From the NCBI GenBank assembly GCA_937906775.1, contig CALCUD010000076.1:1-17790 (forward strand): a DNA stretch of 17,790 nucleotides, given 5' to 3'. The notes below the pieces were generated by a model. It had not been told where the DNA came from, did no database searches, and saw only the letters and a program-made list of their open reading frames with translations. Position 1 is the stretch's first letter, and each line of letters opens with the position of its first letter. A program made the translations under genes and the position numbers. Shown here one piece after another: positions 7,754 through 16,308 of this stretch. The DNA comes from an uncultured Clostridia bacterium. GTDB taxonomy: Bacteria; Bacillota; Clostridia; Christensenellales; Aristaeellaceae.

Positions 7754-9340
7754 ATGTGTACCAATGAAATCAAAGAAGGTAAGGTTATCCTCGGTATTGA
7801 GTTCGGTTCAACCAGAATTAAAAGCGTTCTGATCGGTTCCGACAGGACTCCTGTTGCCTCCGGCAGTTATGAATGGGAAAATGAATTGAAAGACGGAATC
7901 TGGACATACAGCGAAAACGCAATCATGAACGGTCTCCAAAGCAGCTTTCGTGATCTGAAAAAGAATGTATATGATCAGTACGGAGTAAAACTGACACGGC
8001 TTTCCGGCCTTGGAATCAGTGCAATGATGCATGGTTATCTCCCGTTTGATAAAGATATGAGTCTGCTGGTACCCTTCAGAACATGGCGAAATACGATTAC
8101 GGAGGAGGCGTCAAAAAAACTGACGGAAGCCTTCGGATTCAATATGCCCCAACGCTGGAGCCTGAGCCATCTGTATCAGGCAATCCTCAATAATGAACCT
8201 CATATCGATTCCATACGATATATTACAACGCTTGCAGGATGGATCCATTATCTGCTGACTGGCAGAAAAGTACTCGGTGTCGGCGATGCAAGCGGTATTA
8301 TGCCTGTTGACAGCGATACCTGCGATTATGATAGCAGGATGATTGAAATATTTGATCATCTGACAGTTGACAGAAAACTTCCCTGGACGCTTCGGAATAT
8401 TTTACCCGATGTACTCTGTGCCGGATGCAATGCAGGTATATTGACTGAATCAGGCGCAAAACTCCTTGATCCGGACGGCGATTTGGAACCTGGATGTATT
8501 GTATGCCCTCCCGAAGGTGATGCCGGTACCGGAATGACAGCAACCAACAGTGTACGCGAAAGGACAGGAAATGTCAGTGCCGGTACTTCTATTTTCAGTA
8601 TGATCGTTCTTGAAAAACCTCTGGATGGTGTTTATCCAGAAATTGATATCGTTACAACGCCGACAGGAAAACAGGTCGGAATGGTTCATTGCAATTCTTG
8701 CTCTTCCGATATTAATGCATGGGTTGGACTTTTCCGTGAAACTCTTAATACATTTGGAGTCAAAGTCAGCAACGATGAGCTGTATTCAGGCTTGTTCAAA
8801 AAATCTATTGAAGCCGAAAAAGATGCCGGCGGAATCGTCACGTTCAACTATAATGCAGGTGAACCTGTAACCGGTCTAGCGGAGGGACGTCCCATGCTTC
8901 TCCGTCTGCCGGAAAGCAAGATGAATCTGGCAAATTTCATGCGAGCCCAAATATACGGGAGCATGGCCACTCTTAAAGTAGGAATGGAAATCATGAACCG
9001 TGAACATGTTTCAATCGACTGTATTTATGGACACGGCGGACTTTTTAAAACGAAAGGTGTAGCGCAGAATTATCTTGCTGCAGCAATACATGCGCCCGTT
9101 ACTGTTATGGAGACAGCAGGAGAAGGCGGTGCTTGGGGCATTGCCTTGCTTGCTGATTTTACTGTACGTCATGATGACGGTGAAACACTGGAAGATTATC
9201 TTGACGCCAAAGTATTCAACGGTATGAAAAAGGTTACTGTTGAACCCGATCCTCTTGACGAGAAAGGTTTTGATCAGTTTATTTCACGTTTTACATCGTG
9301 TATTCCTGCCCAGAAAGCCGCAGTGGAAGGATTGCACTGA
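7754..9340 (+). CDS. FGGY-family carbohydrate kinase, substrate unknown
   Basis: The 528-residue cytoplasmic kinase phosphorylates a sugar or polyol with ATP. The N-terminal domain begins at residue 12 with ILGIEFGSTRIKSVLI (phosphate-binding loop), then GLGISAMMHGYLPFD, then a WRNT block and WSLSHLYQAILN. The C-terminal domain shows GNVSAGTSIFSMIV (adenosine loop) and YGHGGLFKTKGVAQ and ends with AGEGGAWGIALLADF. Length fits ribulokinase and xylulokinase relatives. The sequence resembles a group often annotated only as FGGY kinase in gut Clostridia. The start is fixed by GGGAGG. No isomerase, epimerase or transporter is adjacent, so the sugar cannot be deduced from context. It lies in the run with a HAD phosphatase, hprK and a ROK kinase. 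Confidence 0.9.
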   Translation: MCTNEIKEGKVILGIEFGSTRIKSVLIGSDRTPVASGSYEWENELKDGIWTYSENAIMNGLQSSFRDLKKNVYDQYGVKLTRLSGLGISAMMHGYLPFDKDMSLLVPFRTWRNTITEEASKKLTEAFGFNMPQRWSLSHLYQAILNNEPHIDSIRYITTLAGWIHYLLTGRKVLGVGDASGIMPVDSDTCDYDSRMIEIFDHLTVDRKLPWTLRNILPDVLCAGCNAGILTESGAKLLDPDGDLEPGCIVCPPEGDAGTGMTATNSVRERTGNVSAGTSIFSMIVLEKPLDGVYPEIDIVTTPTGKQVGMVHCNSCSSDINAWVGLFRETLNTFGVKVSNDELYSGLFKKSIEAEKDAGGIVTFNYNAGEPVTGLAEGRPMLLRLPESKMNLANFMRAQIYGSMATLKVGMEIMNREHVSIDCIYGHGGLFKTKGVAQNYLAAAIHAPVTVMETAGEGGAWGIALLADFTVRHDDGETLEDYLDAKVFNGMKKVTVEPDPLDEKGFDQFISRFTSCIPAQKAAVEGLH

Positions 9341-9379
9341 TCTTTATTGTACTTTATGTATACGGAAGGATCTTAAGAT

Positions 9380-10177
9380 TTGTTTGATTTAGTATGTTTT
9401 GATTTGGATGATACGCTTCTGCATGAAGATCTCAGTATATCCGACTATACGGTGAATGTTCTTTCCCGCCTTTCGTCATCAGGTATACGGATAGTTCCGG
9501 CCAGCGGCCGTGCAAAAAAGAGCATGGATCCCGTACTCCGAAAACTGGATTTTGTATCCGCATATATTTCCTGTAACGGGGCTGAAATATGGGATGGAAA
9601 AACCAATGAACTTATTCATCGCGAATCGTTTTCCGCGGATGTCGGGAAAAAGATCGCTGCGTTCGGGAAAAGTCATCATTGCTACACTCAAACCTATGCT
9701 GAAGAATTCTTCTATTACTCTGACGTGTCTGTTTGGGCAGAAAGATATGCACAATCATCCATGCTGACTGGAATATATGCAGGTGATCTTGAAGAATTTA
9801 TCCGGGAAGATCGTTCAAAAATCTTGATGATGGACAATGAGCACAAGATTGCACAAATGCTTCAGGAAGCCAGAATATTGTTTTCAGAAGAGGCTTCCGT
9901 AACGTGTTCCAAACCATACTTTTTAGAATTTAACCCGCTCCGTGCAACAAAAGGTATGGCGCTTGAAAAAACAGCCCATCTTCTCGGAACCACGGTCGAA
10001 AATGCCATTGCGTTCGGAGACAGCCTTAATGACCTTTCCATGTTGGAAACTGCCGGATTGTCAGTTGCTGTCATGAATGCAAGAGATGAAGTCAAAGCTA
10101 CATGTGATTTCGTGTGCGGTTCAAATCAGAAAGACGGTGTGGCACGGTTCCTTGAGAATATGTTTATGAGGAGATGA
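9380..10177 (+). CDS. Cof-type HAD-superfamily phosphatase
   Basis: The 265-residue protein is a class IIB HAD hydrolase, a group that dephosphorylates sugar phosphates and related small molecules. Motif I is FDLDDTLL (nucleophile Asp8, acid/base Asp10), motif II is PASGR, motif III is the Lys of TKGMAL, and motif IV is GDSLNDLSML. The cap domain lies between about residues 85 and 185. The start is TTG at 9380, with GGAAGGA nine bases upstream; no ATG gives a complete motif I. Only six bases separate it from hprK, so the two are translationally close. The substrate is unknown; the neighbouring sugar kinases suggest a sugar phosphate, by inference. Confidence 0.92.
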   Translation: MFDLVCFDLDDTLLHEDLSISDYTVNVLSRLSSSGIRIVPASGRAKKSMDPVLRKLDFVSAYISCNGAEIWDGKTNELIHRESFSADVGKKIAAFGKSHHCYTQTYAEEFFYYSDVSVWAERYAQSSMLTGIYAGDLEEFIREDRSKILMMDNEHKIAQMLQEARILFSEEASVTCSKPYFLEFNPLRATKGMALEKTAHLLGTTVENAIAFGDSLNDLSMLETAGLSVAVMNARDEVKATCDFVCGSNQKDGVARFLENMFMRR

Positions 10178-10183
10178 GATATT

Positions 10184-11131
10184 TTGATACAGGTCCAAAG
10201 TTTTATGAATGATCTTAATCTGGAATGTCTCGTTTCCTCCACCGTAACTGAATGGGATATCCGTACTCCCGACCTGAACAGACCCGGAATGCAGTTTTGC
10301 GGTTTTTACGAATATTTTGCTCATGAACGTCCTCAGGTAATCGGTAAAGTTGAGATGACCTATCTGGAGCAAAGAACACCGGAGGAACGAAATCAAATTC
10401 TGGAAAAATATTTTAGTTTTGATCTCCCCTGTGTTATTATTTGCAGAGGAATGACTCCGCCGCCCGAATTGCTTTCACAGGCGCGATCTCATAATATTGC
10501 CGTATTCAGAAGTGTTCTGATCACAAGCCGGTTTACCGCATTGGCTATTCACTATCTGACCGGATGTGTAGCTCCGTATATTACAAGACACGGCGTTCTT
10601 CTGGATGTTTACGGTGTAGGAGTATTTCTTTCCGGAAAAAGCGGAGTAGGAAAAAGTGAAGCTGCACTGGAATTGATCAAACGCGGTCATCAGCTGGTTG
10701 CGGACGATGTTGTTGACATTTGCCGGGTAGAAGATGATACGTTGATCGGTTCGTGTCCTGAATCCGTCCGGCATTTAATGGAAATACGCGGTATCGGGCT
10801 AATTGATATCAAAGCTATGTTTGGTATCGGTGCTGTAGCTGAGAATAAATCCATAGACTTAGTCATTGAACTTGAGACGTGGGATGAAAATCGCTTCTAT
10901 GACCGGGTCGGCTTATCCGAACATTTTGTCGAATGGCTCGGAGTTCAGCTCCCCCATCAGATTATTCCGATTAAACCTGGCAGAAATCTTGCCATTATCG
11001 TCGAAGTTGCCGCAAGAAATTTCAGCTTGAAAAAGATGGGTTACAGTGCTGCGCGCATTGTAAATGAACGTCTGATGAATAATCATTTTAATATTCAGGA
11101 GGGTTTTTACAATGATCAGAGTCGGAATTGA
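10184..11131 (+). CDS. hprK: HPr kinase/phosphorylase
   Basis: HprK phosphorylates HPr on Ser46 with ATP when glycolytic intermediates are high, and removes that phosphate when they are low. This is the central switch of carbon catabolite repression in Bacillota. The 315-residue length is normal. The C-terminal domain has GVLLDVYGVGVFLSGK, the Walker A GKSGVGKS at 151-158, LIKRGHQLVADD after it, and the family signature EIRGIGLIDIKAMFG. The N-terminal half (FCGFYEYF, RTPEERNQ, CVIICRGM) also fits. The start is TTG at 10184 with GAGGAG ten bases upstream. The end overlaps the start of the ROK kinase gene by 20 bases, so the two are translationally coupled. No HPr or PTS gene lies in this window. 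Confidence 0.97.
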   Translation: MIQVQSFMNDLNLECLVSSTVTEWDIRTPDLNRPGMQFCGFYEYFAHERPQVIGKVEMTYLEQRTPEERNQILEKYFSFDLPCVIICRGMTPPPELLSQARSHNIAVFRSVLITSRFTALAIHYLTGCVAPYITRHGVLLDVYGVGVFLSGKSGVGKSEAALELIKRGHQLVADDVVDICRVEDDTLIGSCPESVRHLMEIRGIGLIDIKAMFGIGAVAENKSIDLVIELETWDENRFYDRVGLSEHFVEWLGVQLPHQIIPIKPGRNLAIIVEVAARNFSLKKMGYSAARIVNERLMNNHFNIQEGFYNDQSRN

Positions 11132-12053
11132 TGTAGGCGGAACCGGTATACAAATCGGAGCAGTAAACGATCAGTTTGAGATTATTGCTCATGGTGCAGT
11201 AAAGACAAAGACGCAAATCCCTTTTTCAGAACAGATAGCTGAAATGGTTGCCTGCGTCAGAGATACGGTCGGGAAAGCTGGACTTTCTGAGGAAGATATT
11301 ATTTCTGTCGGTGTGGGTATACCGGGAATTGCAAATCAGAAAACAGGGGAAATAATTAAATGTACCAATATGAACTGGCATCATGTTCCTTTTCGGGAAG
11401 AGTTTCAGGCATTGCTGAACAAACCGGTTTATATTGATAACGATGCCAATGTTGCAGCACTTGCAGAAAGTGTTGCAGGGATTAGTGCCGGAACAGATTC
11501 CAGTGTGTTTATTACAATCGGAACAGGAATCGGTAGCGGCATTATATTGAAGGGCCGAATCTGGAACGGATATCACGGAATCGGCGGTGAACTTGGACAT
11601 GTAATTATGAGAATAGGCGGCGTTCCCTGCTCATGCGGAAACAACGGTTGCCTTGAAAGATACTGTTCAGCTACTGCAATTATCCGGATGGGAAAAGAAG
11701 CCCTTGCCCGTCATAAGGATTCACTGATGTATCAGATGGTTGACGGAAATATCGATAAGCTCAGCGCGAAAACTGTTATTGACGCCGCGCGTGCAAATGA
11801 TCCGACTGCTGTTTCCGTATATGATGAATATACAACCAATCTGGCTCAGGCTATCGCCGGAGTTGTTAATCTGCTTGATCCGCAGTTGATTGTACTTGGC
11901 GGTGGAATCAGCAAAGCGGGTGATTTCTTATTGAATCCGCTGCTCGCTAAATATAAAGACTTTGTGTTGTTCAACGATCAGCCTCTCCCGGAGATCAGGA
12001 TCGCTACACTGGGATCTGAAGCAGGAATCATCGGAGCTGCAATGTTACAGTAA
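11112..12053 (+). CDS. ROK-family glucokinase
   Basis: The 313-residue protein is a ROK kinase of the glucokinase type, converting glucose (or a close hexose) to the 6-phosphate. Visible are VGIDVGGTGIQIGAV (ATP phosphate loop), VGVGIPGI, YIDNDANVAALAE with the catalytic Asp, ITIGTGIGSGI, GIGGELGH, and the zinc motif CSCGNNGCLERYCS. The C-terminal half has LIVLGGGI. It lacks the N-terminal helix-turn-helix of ROK repressors, so it is an enzyme. The ATG is preceded by AGGAGGG inside the end of hprK. Coupling of a glucokinase to hprK places glucose entry and catabolite control in one unit. Exact hexose specificity cannot be read. Confidence 0.93.
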   Translation: MIRVGIDVGGTGIQIGAVNDQFEIIAHGAVKTKTQIPFSEQIAEMVACVRDTVGKAGLSEEDIISVGVGIPGIANQKTGEIIKCTNMNWHHVPFREEFQALLNKPVYIDNDANVAALAESVAGISAGTDSSVFITIGTGIGSGIILKGRIWNGYHGIGGELGHVIMRIGGVPCSCGNNGCLERYCSATAIIRMGKEALARHKDSLMYQMVDGNIDKLSAKTVIDAARANDPTAVSVYDEYTTNLAQAIAGVVNLLDPQLIVLGGGISKAGDFLLNPLLAKYKDFVLFNDQPLPEIRIATLGSEAGIIGAAMLQ

Positions 12054-12091
12054 TACGCATATCGGATTTATAGGAAGGAGTTGAACAGAAG

Positions 12092-13531
12092 ATGACGGAA
12101 TTTATCTTCAGTAAACGGCGTGACAGGACCGTACAACTTGATCGATATAGCGGACATTCCTCTCACGTTTCAATTCCTTCAGTTTGGGAAGAAATGCCGG
12201 TAACCAGTATTGCTGATAATGCCTTTTCATGGCATTCCGAAATTCATACTGTTGATCTTCCTGATGGATTGATCAATATCGGTGATTCTGCATTTTCCTG
12301 GTGCAGCAGTCTGAAAAGTATCCACATCCCTGATTCTGTACAATCAATTGGTGAATGGGCGTTTATTGGATGTTCATCAATCACTCAGGTCAGTCTTTCA
12401 TCCAAATTGAAAAAAATAGAATATTCCACATTTCAATCCTGTTCTTCACTTACTTCCGTTTGTATTCCTGACAGCGTTCGTGAAATTGGAACAGAGGCAT
12501 TTGCAGAATGTTCTTCTTTAAAATCAGTTCAGTTGCCCGAATCATTAAAGAAAATCAGTGATTCTGCTTTTTCTGCATGTAGTCTTCTGGAAGAAGTATA
12601 CTTCCCGGCTTCTGTCAACGAAATCAGCGATAACGCTTTTTCCGGTTGTCAGTCTCTTCATACATTTTTTGTTTCAAACGAAAATGCATATTTTTATGTT
12701 TGTGACGGTGTGCTTTTCAATCGTCAAAGCATGAAGCTTGTTCTTTATCCGTTTGGGAAAAAAGAGAGTGACTATGAAGTACCTCAGGGAACCCGTTGCA
12801 TCGGAAATGAGGCTTTTGCAAACAAAAATAATCTGCACAGGGTGGCACTTCCTGAATCAATCGTCACAATCGGCGAGAAAGCTTTCTATGCCTGCAGATC
12901 TCTGCGGGAAATCAACATTCCCGCATCGGTCACCAAAATCGGTCGAAATGCCTTCCATAACTGTTCCTCGTTAGCATCTATCACTATTCCGGAAGGTATC
13001 ACTATATTGGAACATTCGTTGTTTTATGCCTGCTATCAGCTGATCAGAATCGTTCTTCCCTCATCGTTAAAAGTCATTTCTCCATGCGTTTTCAGCGGGT
13101 GTCATGATCTGTCAGACGTCTCTATTCCAGATGGCACTTTGGATATCGGTGAATCTGCGTTTGAGGGATGCCGCTCTCTCAGTCAAATGGTCATTCCCGA
13201 TTCTGTCATGAACATAGGAGCTCATGCCTTTGGATCATGCTCCATGCTGCAGAAAGTCCGGATCGGAAAAGAAGTCTCTGTTTTGCCGGAACAGGTATTT
13301 GCAAGATGTGAAGCGTTGAATGATGTTATTCTGCCTGATTCACTGGAAGAAATACGTTCTGAAGCATTTGCGGGATGTGATAATCTTCTTTCATTGCAAG
13401 TGCCGGCATCTGTCTGCCATATATCATATGACGCGTTTATTCAGTGCAGACATTTGATGCTGTTTGGTGAAAAAGGAAGTTATACAAAAAAATATGCTAA
13501 AGAAGTTGATTTGCTTTTTTCTGAAATCTGA
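12092..13531 (+). CDS. BspA-type leucine-rich-repeat protein, cytoplasmic
   Basis: The 479-residue protein is built almost wholly of LRR_5/BspA-type repeats of about 23 residues with the core IPDSV..IG..AF..CSSL. I count 17 repeat anchors (IGxxAF or variants): seven, then an island of about 40 residues (SNENAYFYVCDGVLFN, YPFGKKES), then ten more. The C-terminus, GEKGSYTKKYAKE, is the usual end of this family. There is no signal peptide, sortase motif or membrane segment, and most repeats carry a Cys, so it is probably cytoplasmic. Such proteins in other bacteria serve in binding, often at the surface; a function here cannot be assigned. The ATG is preceded by AAGGAG. It is the last gene of the plus-strand run, 38 bases after the glucokinase gene. 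Confidence 0.9.
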   Translation: MTEFIFSKRRDRTVQLDRYSGHSSHVSIPSVWEEMPVTSIADNAFSWHSEIHTVDLPDGLINIGDSAFSWCSSLKSIHIPDSVQSIGEWAFIGCSSITQVSLSSKLKKIEYSTFQSCSSLTSVCIPDSVREIGTEAFAECSSLKSVQLPESLKKISDSAFSACSLLEEVYFPASVNEISDNAFSGCQSLHTFFVSNENAYFYVCDGVLFNRQSMKLVLYPFGKKESDYEVPQGTRCIGNEAFANKNNLHRVALPESIVTIGEKAFYACRSLREINIPASVTKIGRNAFHNCSSLASITIPEGITILEHSLFYACYQLIRIVLPSSLKVISPCVFSGCHDLSDVSIPDGTLDIGESAFEGCRSLSQMVIPDSVMNIGAHAFGSCSMLQKVRIGKEVSVLPEQVFARCEALNDVILPDSLEEIRSEAFAGCDNLLSLQVPASVCHISYDAFIQCRHLMLFGEKGSYTKKYAKEVDLLFSEI

Positions 13532-13556
13532 TTCGTTTTGAAAATAACTGTTCCTT

Positions 13557-13838
13557 CTACCAGTTGATGATCAGAATCCATTTAGTTGCTTTTATATACA
13601 TATAATCGGGTTTAAAAGATACGTTATATCCGTTATTCTCATATATTCTTTGGATTATTTCATGATGTTTAACAACATAGTGATCCGGAGAATAGCAGAT
13701 TGTGATGGAGTATTTTCCATCTTCTGTTGCTTTTTTGATTTTTTCGTTTATAAGACCGCAATACCAAACACACTTGATGGATTTTTTTATTTTGCCTTCA
13801 GAATCATGGCTCGCTTCCCTTGCATCCCTTACATTCAT
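13557..13838 (-). CDS. Small protein of unknown function behind the malic enzyme gene
   Basis: A 93-residue frame starts at an ATG preceded by AAGGA, 27 bases after the malic enzyme stop, so it is probably the second gene of that unit. I do not recognise a characterised family. The pattern LINEKIKKATEDGKYS, later IYENNGYNV and a C-terminal ILIINW resembles small proteins common in phages and mobile elements that carry an A..G.YS helix, a GY.V strand and a terminal I.W. No signal peptide or membrane segment is seen. Its frame converges on the LRR gene with 25 bases between stops and no clear terminator. It may be a remnant of mobile DNA; this is inference. Confidence 0.6.
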   Translation of the reverse strand: MNVRDAREASHDSEGKIKKSIKCVWYCGLINEKIKKATEDGKYSITICYSPDHYVVKHHEIIQRIYENNGYNVSFKPDYMYIKATKWILIINW

Positions 13839-13865
13839 TTTTTCAATCCTTCAAAATATGGATGA

Positions 13866-15056
13866 TTACAGCGTACGGTTCCCGGGTTTTCTAGCAATCC
13901 CAAGCTTTTCCGCAATAGATGCCACACGTTCAGCTACAGCATCCGCAACTCTCGGATCGAAAACATCCGGAATGATGTACTCTTCATTCAATTCTTCATC
14001 TATACACAATTCAGCAATCGCTTCAGCAGCCGCGAGTTTCATTTCATCAACGATTTTCATCGCTTCCACCATCAATGCACCGCGGAACAGTCCGGGAAAA
14101 ACAAGAACATTATTGATCTGATTCGGATAATCACTTCGTCCGGATGCTACAATCCTTGCCCCGCCCTTTTTTGCTTCTTCCGGCATAATTTCAGGAATCG
14201 GATTTGCCATAGCAAAAACAATTGAATTTTCTGCCATTTCTGAAACCATTTCTTTTGTCATTATATTCGGAGCAGAAACACCGATAAACACATCTTTTCC
14301 GGGCAGAATATCCTTTAGTAAACCGCGTTGTTTGTTTTTGTTTGTAATTTTGGCCATTTCAGCCTGGGCTTGATTCATCCAGGCTTCGCCCTCGCAAATG
14401 GCACCTGCTTTGTCTACGAGTACAATATCCTTGGGGTTCATTTTTAGCAGCAATTTACAGATACTGATACCGGCGCTTCCGGCTCCGTTGATCAGAATAG
14501 TGACATCTTCCCATTTTTTGCCAACTACTTTTAATGCATTGATCAGTCCTGCCAACGCAATGATCGCAGTCCCATGCTGATCATCATGAAAAACAGGAAT
14601 TTCAAGCTCATTTTTCAGTCTCTCTTCTATTTCAAAACATCTTGGTGCAGAGATGTCTTCAAGATTAATCCCACCAAATGCAGGTGATATATACTTTACA
14701 GTTTTGACGATTTCATCCGGATCTTTGGTGTTCAGACAGATCGGAAATGCGTCTACGCCGCCAAATTCCTTGAATAGCAAAGCTTTTCCTTCCATAACCG
14801 GCATAGCTGCTTCCGGTCCGATATCACCTAACCCGAGAACAGCTGTTCCGTCACTGACAATTGCCACTGTATGGCTTTTTATTGTAAATTTCCATACTTT
14901 TGAACGGTCTGCGGCTATTTCTCTGCATGGTGCCGCTACTCCAGGTGTATAGGCTGCGGATAAATCATCACGGTTTTTAACCGGAACCAGTGTATTTACA
15001 GAAAGTTTTCCTTTATTGTTTTCACATAATTCAAGGCTTTTGCTGTCATAGTCCAT
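13866..15056 (-). CDS. NAD(P)-dependent malic enzyme (malate dehydrogenase, oxaloacetate-decarboxylating)
   Basis: The 396-residue protein is a bacterial short-form malic enzyme, converting malate to pyruvate and CO2 with reduction of NAD or NADP. Visible are LSAAYTPGVAAPC with the catalytic Tyr, KSHTVAIVSDGTAVLGLGDIGP with the catalytic Lys region after it, ISAPRCFEIEERL, FHDDQHGTAII (metal-binding Asp), the Rossmann loop INGAGSAGISICKLLL, and FAMANPIPEI. No fused phosphotransacetylase domain is present, as expected for the YtsJ/MleA-like short type. The coenzyme cannot be called reliably. The ATG is preceded by GAAAGGAA. A promoter with a long 5' leader is visible upstream, divergent from the AraC gene, which could be its regulator by position. 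Confidence 0.95.
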   Translation of the reverse strand: MDYDSKSLELCENNKGKLSVNTLVPVKNRDDLSAAYTPGVAAPCREIAADRSKVWKFTIKSHTVAIVSDGTAVLGLGDIGPEAAMPVMEGKALLFKEFGGVDAFPICLNTKDPDEIVKTVKYISPAFGGINLEDISAPRCFEIEERLKNELEIPVFHDDQHGTAIIALAGLINALKVVGKKWEDVTILINGAGSAGISICKLLLKMNPKDIVLVDKAGAICEGEAWMNQAQAEMAKITNKNKQRGLLKDILPGKDVFIGVSAPNIMTKEMVSEMAENSIVFAMANPIPEIMPEEAKKGGARIVASGRSDYPNQINNVLVFPGLFRGALMVEAMKIVDEMKLAAAEAIAELCIDEELNEEYIIPDVFDPRVADAVAERVASIAEKLGIARKPGNRTL

Positions 15057-15171
15057 TTTTTTAGATTCCTTTCAAAAATATACTATGTTGTTTCTGATGC
15101 CGCTGCGATATCCGGTTTTTGTTTCACATAACTCTTATCAGGTATCGATCAATTTTGTTTTGTTGAATTCA

Positions 15172-15212
15172 GTAAAAATACTGTGATGATTTCTTCAACA
15201 GCAGTATTTTAC
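15172..15212. repeat. Inverted repeat overlapping the malic enzyme -10 and transcript start
   Basis: The arms GTAAAAATACTG (15172-15183) and CAGTATTTTAC (15202-15212) pair over 11 bases with one bulged A and an 18-base loop. The right arm covers the -10. The left arm can instead form a small hairpin CAGTA/TACTG (15170-15183), enclosed by GTTGAA/TTCAAC (15162-15199). It could be an operator or an RNA switch in the leader; neither is shown. Confidence 0.4.
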
Positions 15213-15234
15213 CGAATATTTATCTATAAGTCAA
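15206..15234 (-). promoter_or_regulatory. Sigma-A promoter of the malic enzyme gene
   Basis: On the minus strand TTGACT (15229-15234) and TAAAAT (15206-15211) have a 17-base spacer. Transcription would start near 15199, leaving a leader of about 140 bases. The rest of the 324-base gap up to the AraC start holds the inverted repeat, this promoter and a weaker plus-strand promoter; I see no gene in it. Confidence 0.7.
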
Positions 15235-15322
15235 AAATAATGATGAATCCTGTGTATGTATTTCATAATACAGAACAGTACAGATTTTAGAACCTTATAT
15301 ACTCATTATATACATTTTTATA

Positions 15323-15351
15323 TTGCATCTATGTAATTCTTGTTATAAAAT
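15323..15351 (+). promoter_or_regulatory. Candidate promoter of the AraC-type regulator gene
   Basis: TTGCAT (15323-15328) and TAAAAT (15346-15351) have a 17-base spacer. A start near 15358 would leave a short leader holding only the ribosome binding site. Confidence 0.5.
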
Positions 15352-15380
15352 ATGATTGTTATATACAGGAGGAAATGCAT

Positions 15381-16265
15381 ATGGCGGTATATTCTCTGCG
15401 GATGCCTCCCCTATCCAGTGAATCCATTACTCAGTATCGGGTTTTTCATGGCCGGGATGATGTTTTTGACTATGTTGTTGGTATGCATTATCACGAACAT
15501 TATGAAATATATATGCATAAATCCGGCGGAACGAGTATGGCAATCGATCAGTCAACTTTCACAATGGAACCTTACGATCTTTATATCATTCCGCCATTTC
15601 ATGTGCATGGTGTTTTAAGCGCTGATTCACTGCGTGATTATGACCGGCTTTGGATTCATATCACACCGGATTATCTTAAGTTTGTCGGTGTTGATATAGT
15701 ATCATTTATAAAAAAACTGGATGATCATGTAAAAAACGGTAATTATCGTTTATCACTTTCTGAAGAAAAATTCACACAATTCAGTCAATTGATCGATACT
15801 GTGATCTCATACAGACATGATTCTTCTTCACACGGTCGTATGAGCGCTTTTCTGACGCTTGGTACTTTCTTAAATGAATTGTGCCAGATTCTTGAAACAG
15901 ATTCTGTTCCGAATGAAGCTGAAGACAGCAACCCGATCATTCATCAGATTTTTAACTATATCAGTGAAAACTGTACAGAAGATATTACACTTGATACTTT
16001 GTCTTCGCGTTTCAATATCAGCAAATATTATCTTTCTCATATGTTTACCAAAGTATACAATATCAGTGTTTACCGTTATACATTGATGTGTCGGATCGCC
16101 AAAGCGCAACGTCTGATTCTTAAAAATGATAATTTGACCAACATTGCTCAATTATGCGGGTTCAACGATTATTCCAACTTTTTGCGGGCATTCTCACAGA
16201 TAACCGGTTCTACGCCGAGTGTATACCGGAAGAAAGTCATTCAGGACGAAAACAACCGCACCTAG
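15381..16265 (+). CDS. AraC-family transcriptional regulator
   Basis: The 294-residue protein has an N-terminal cupin-type sensor domain (HYHEHYEIYMHKSGG, then YDLYIIPPFHVHGV) and a C-terminal double helix-turn-helix of about 100 residues (ITLDTLSSRFNISKYYLSHMF, then LTNIAQLCGFNDYSNFLRAFSQITGSTPSVYR). This layout is typical of sugar-responsive regulators. I chose the ATG at 15381 because AGGAGG ends eight bases before it; the ATG at 15375 is only two bases from the Shine-Dalgarno sequence. It is divergent from the malic enzyme gene and convergent with the vanY-like gene. No sugar transporter or hydrolase is adjacent, so the target and inducer are unknown. Confidence 0.92.
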   Translation: MAVYSLRMPPLSSESITQYRVFHGRDDVFDYVVGMHYHEHYEIYMHKSGGTSMAIDQSTFTMEPYDLYIIPPFHVHGVLSADSLRDYDRLWIHITPDYLKFVGVDIVSFIKKLDDHVKNGNYRLSLSEEKFTQFSQLIDTVISYRHDSSSHGRMSAFLTLGTFLNELCQILETDSVPNEAEDSNPIIHQIFNYISENCTEDITLDTLSSRFNISKYYLSHMFTKVYNISVYRYTLMCRIAKAQRLILKNDNLTNIAQLCGFNDYSNFLRAFSQITGSTPSVYRKKVIQDENNRT

Positions 16266-16308
16266 TTTTCACTAATAATCCATTCGATAATTATAGAAAT
16301 CAATCGTA

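Noticed and set aside
13532..13556. Terminator between the convergent LRR and 93-residue genes
   Set aside because: I found no stem followed by a T tract in these 25 bases.
16266..16308. Terminator between the AraC-type and vanY-like genes
   Set aside because: The 43 bases are AT-rich but hold no convincing hairpin.
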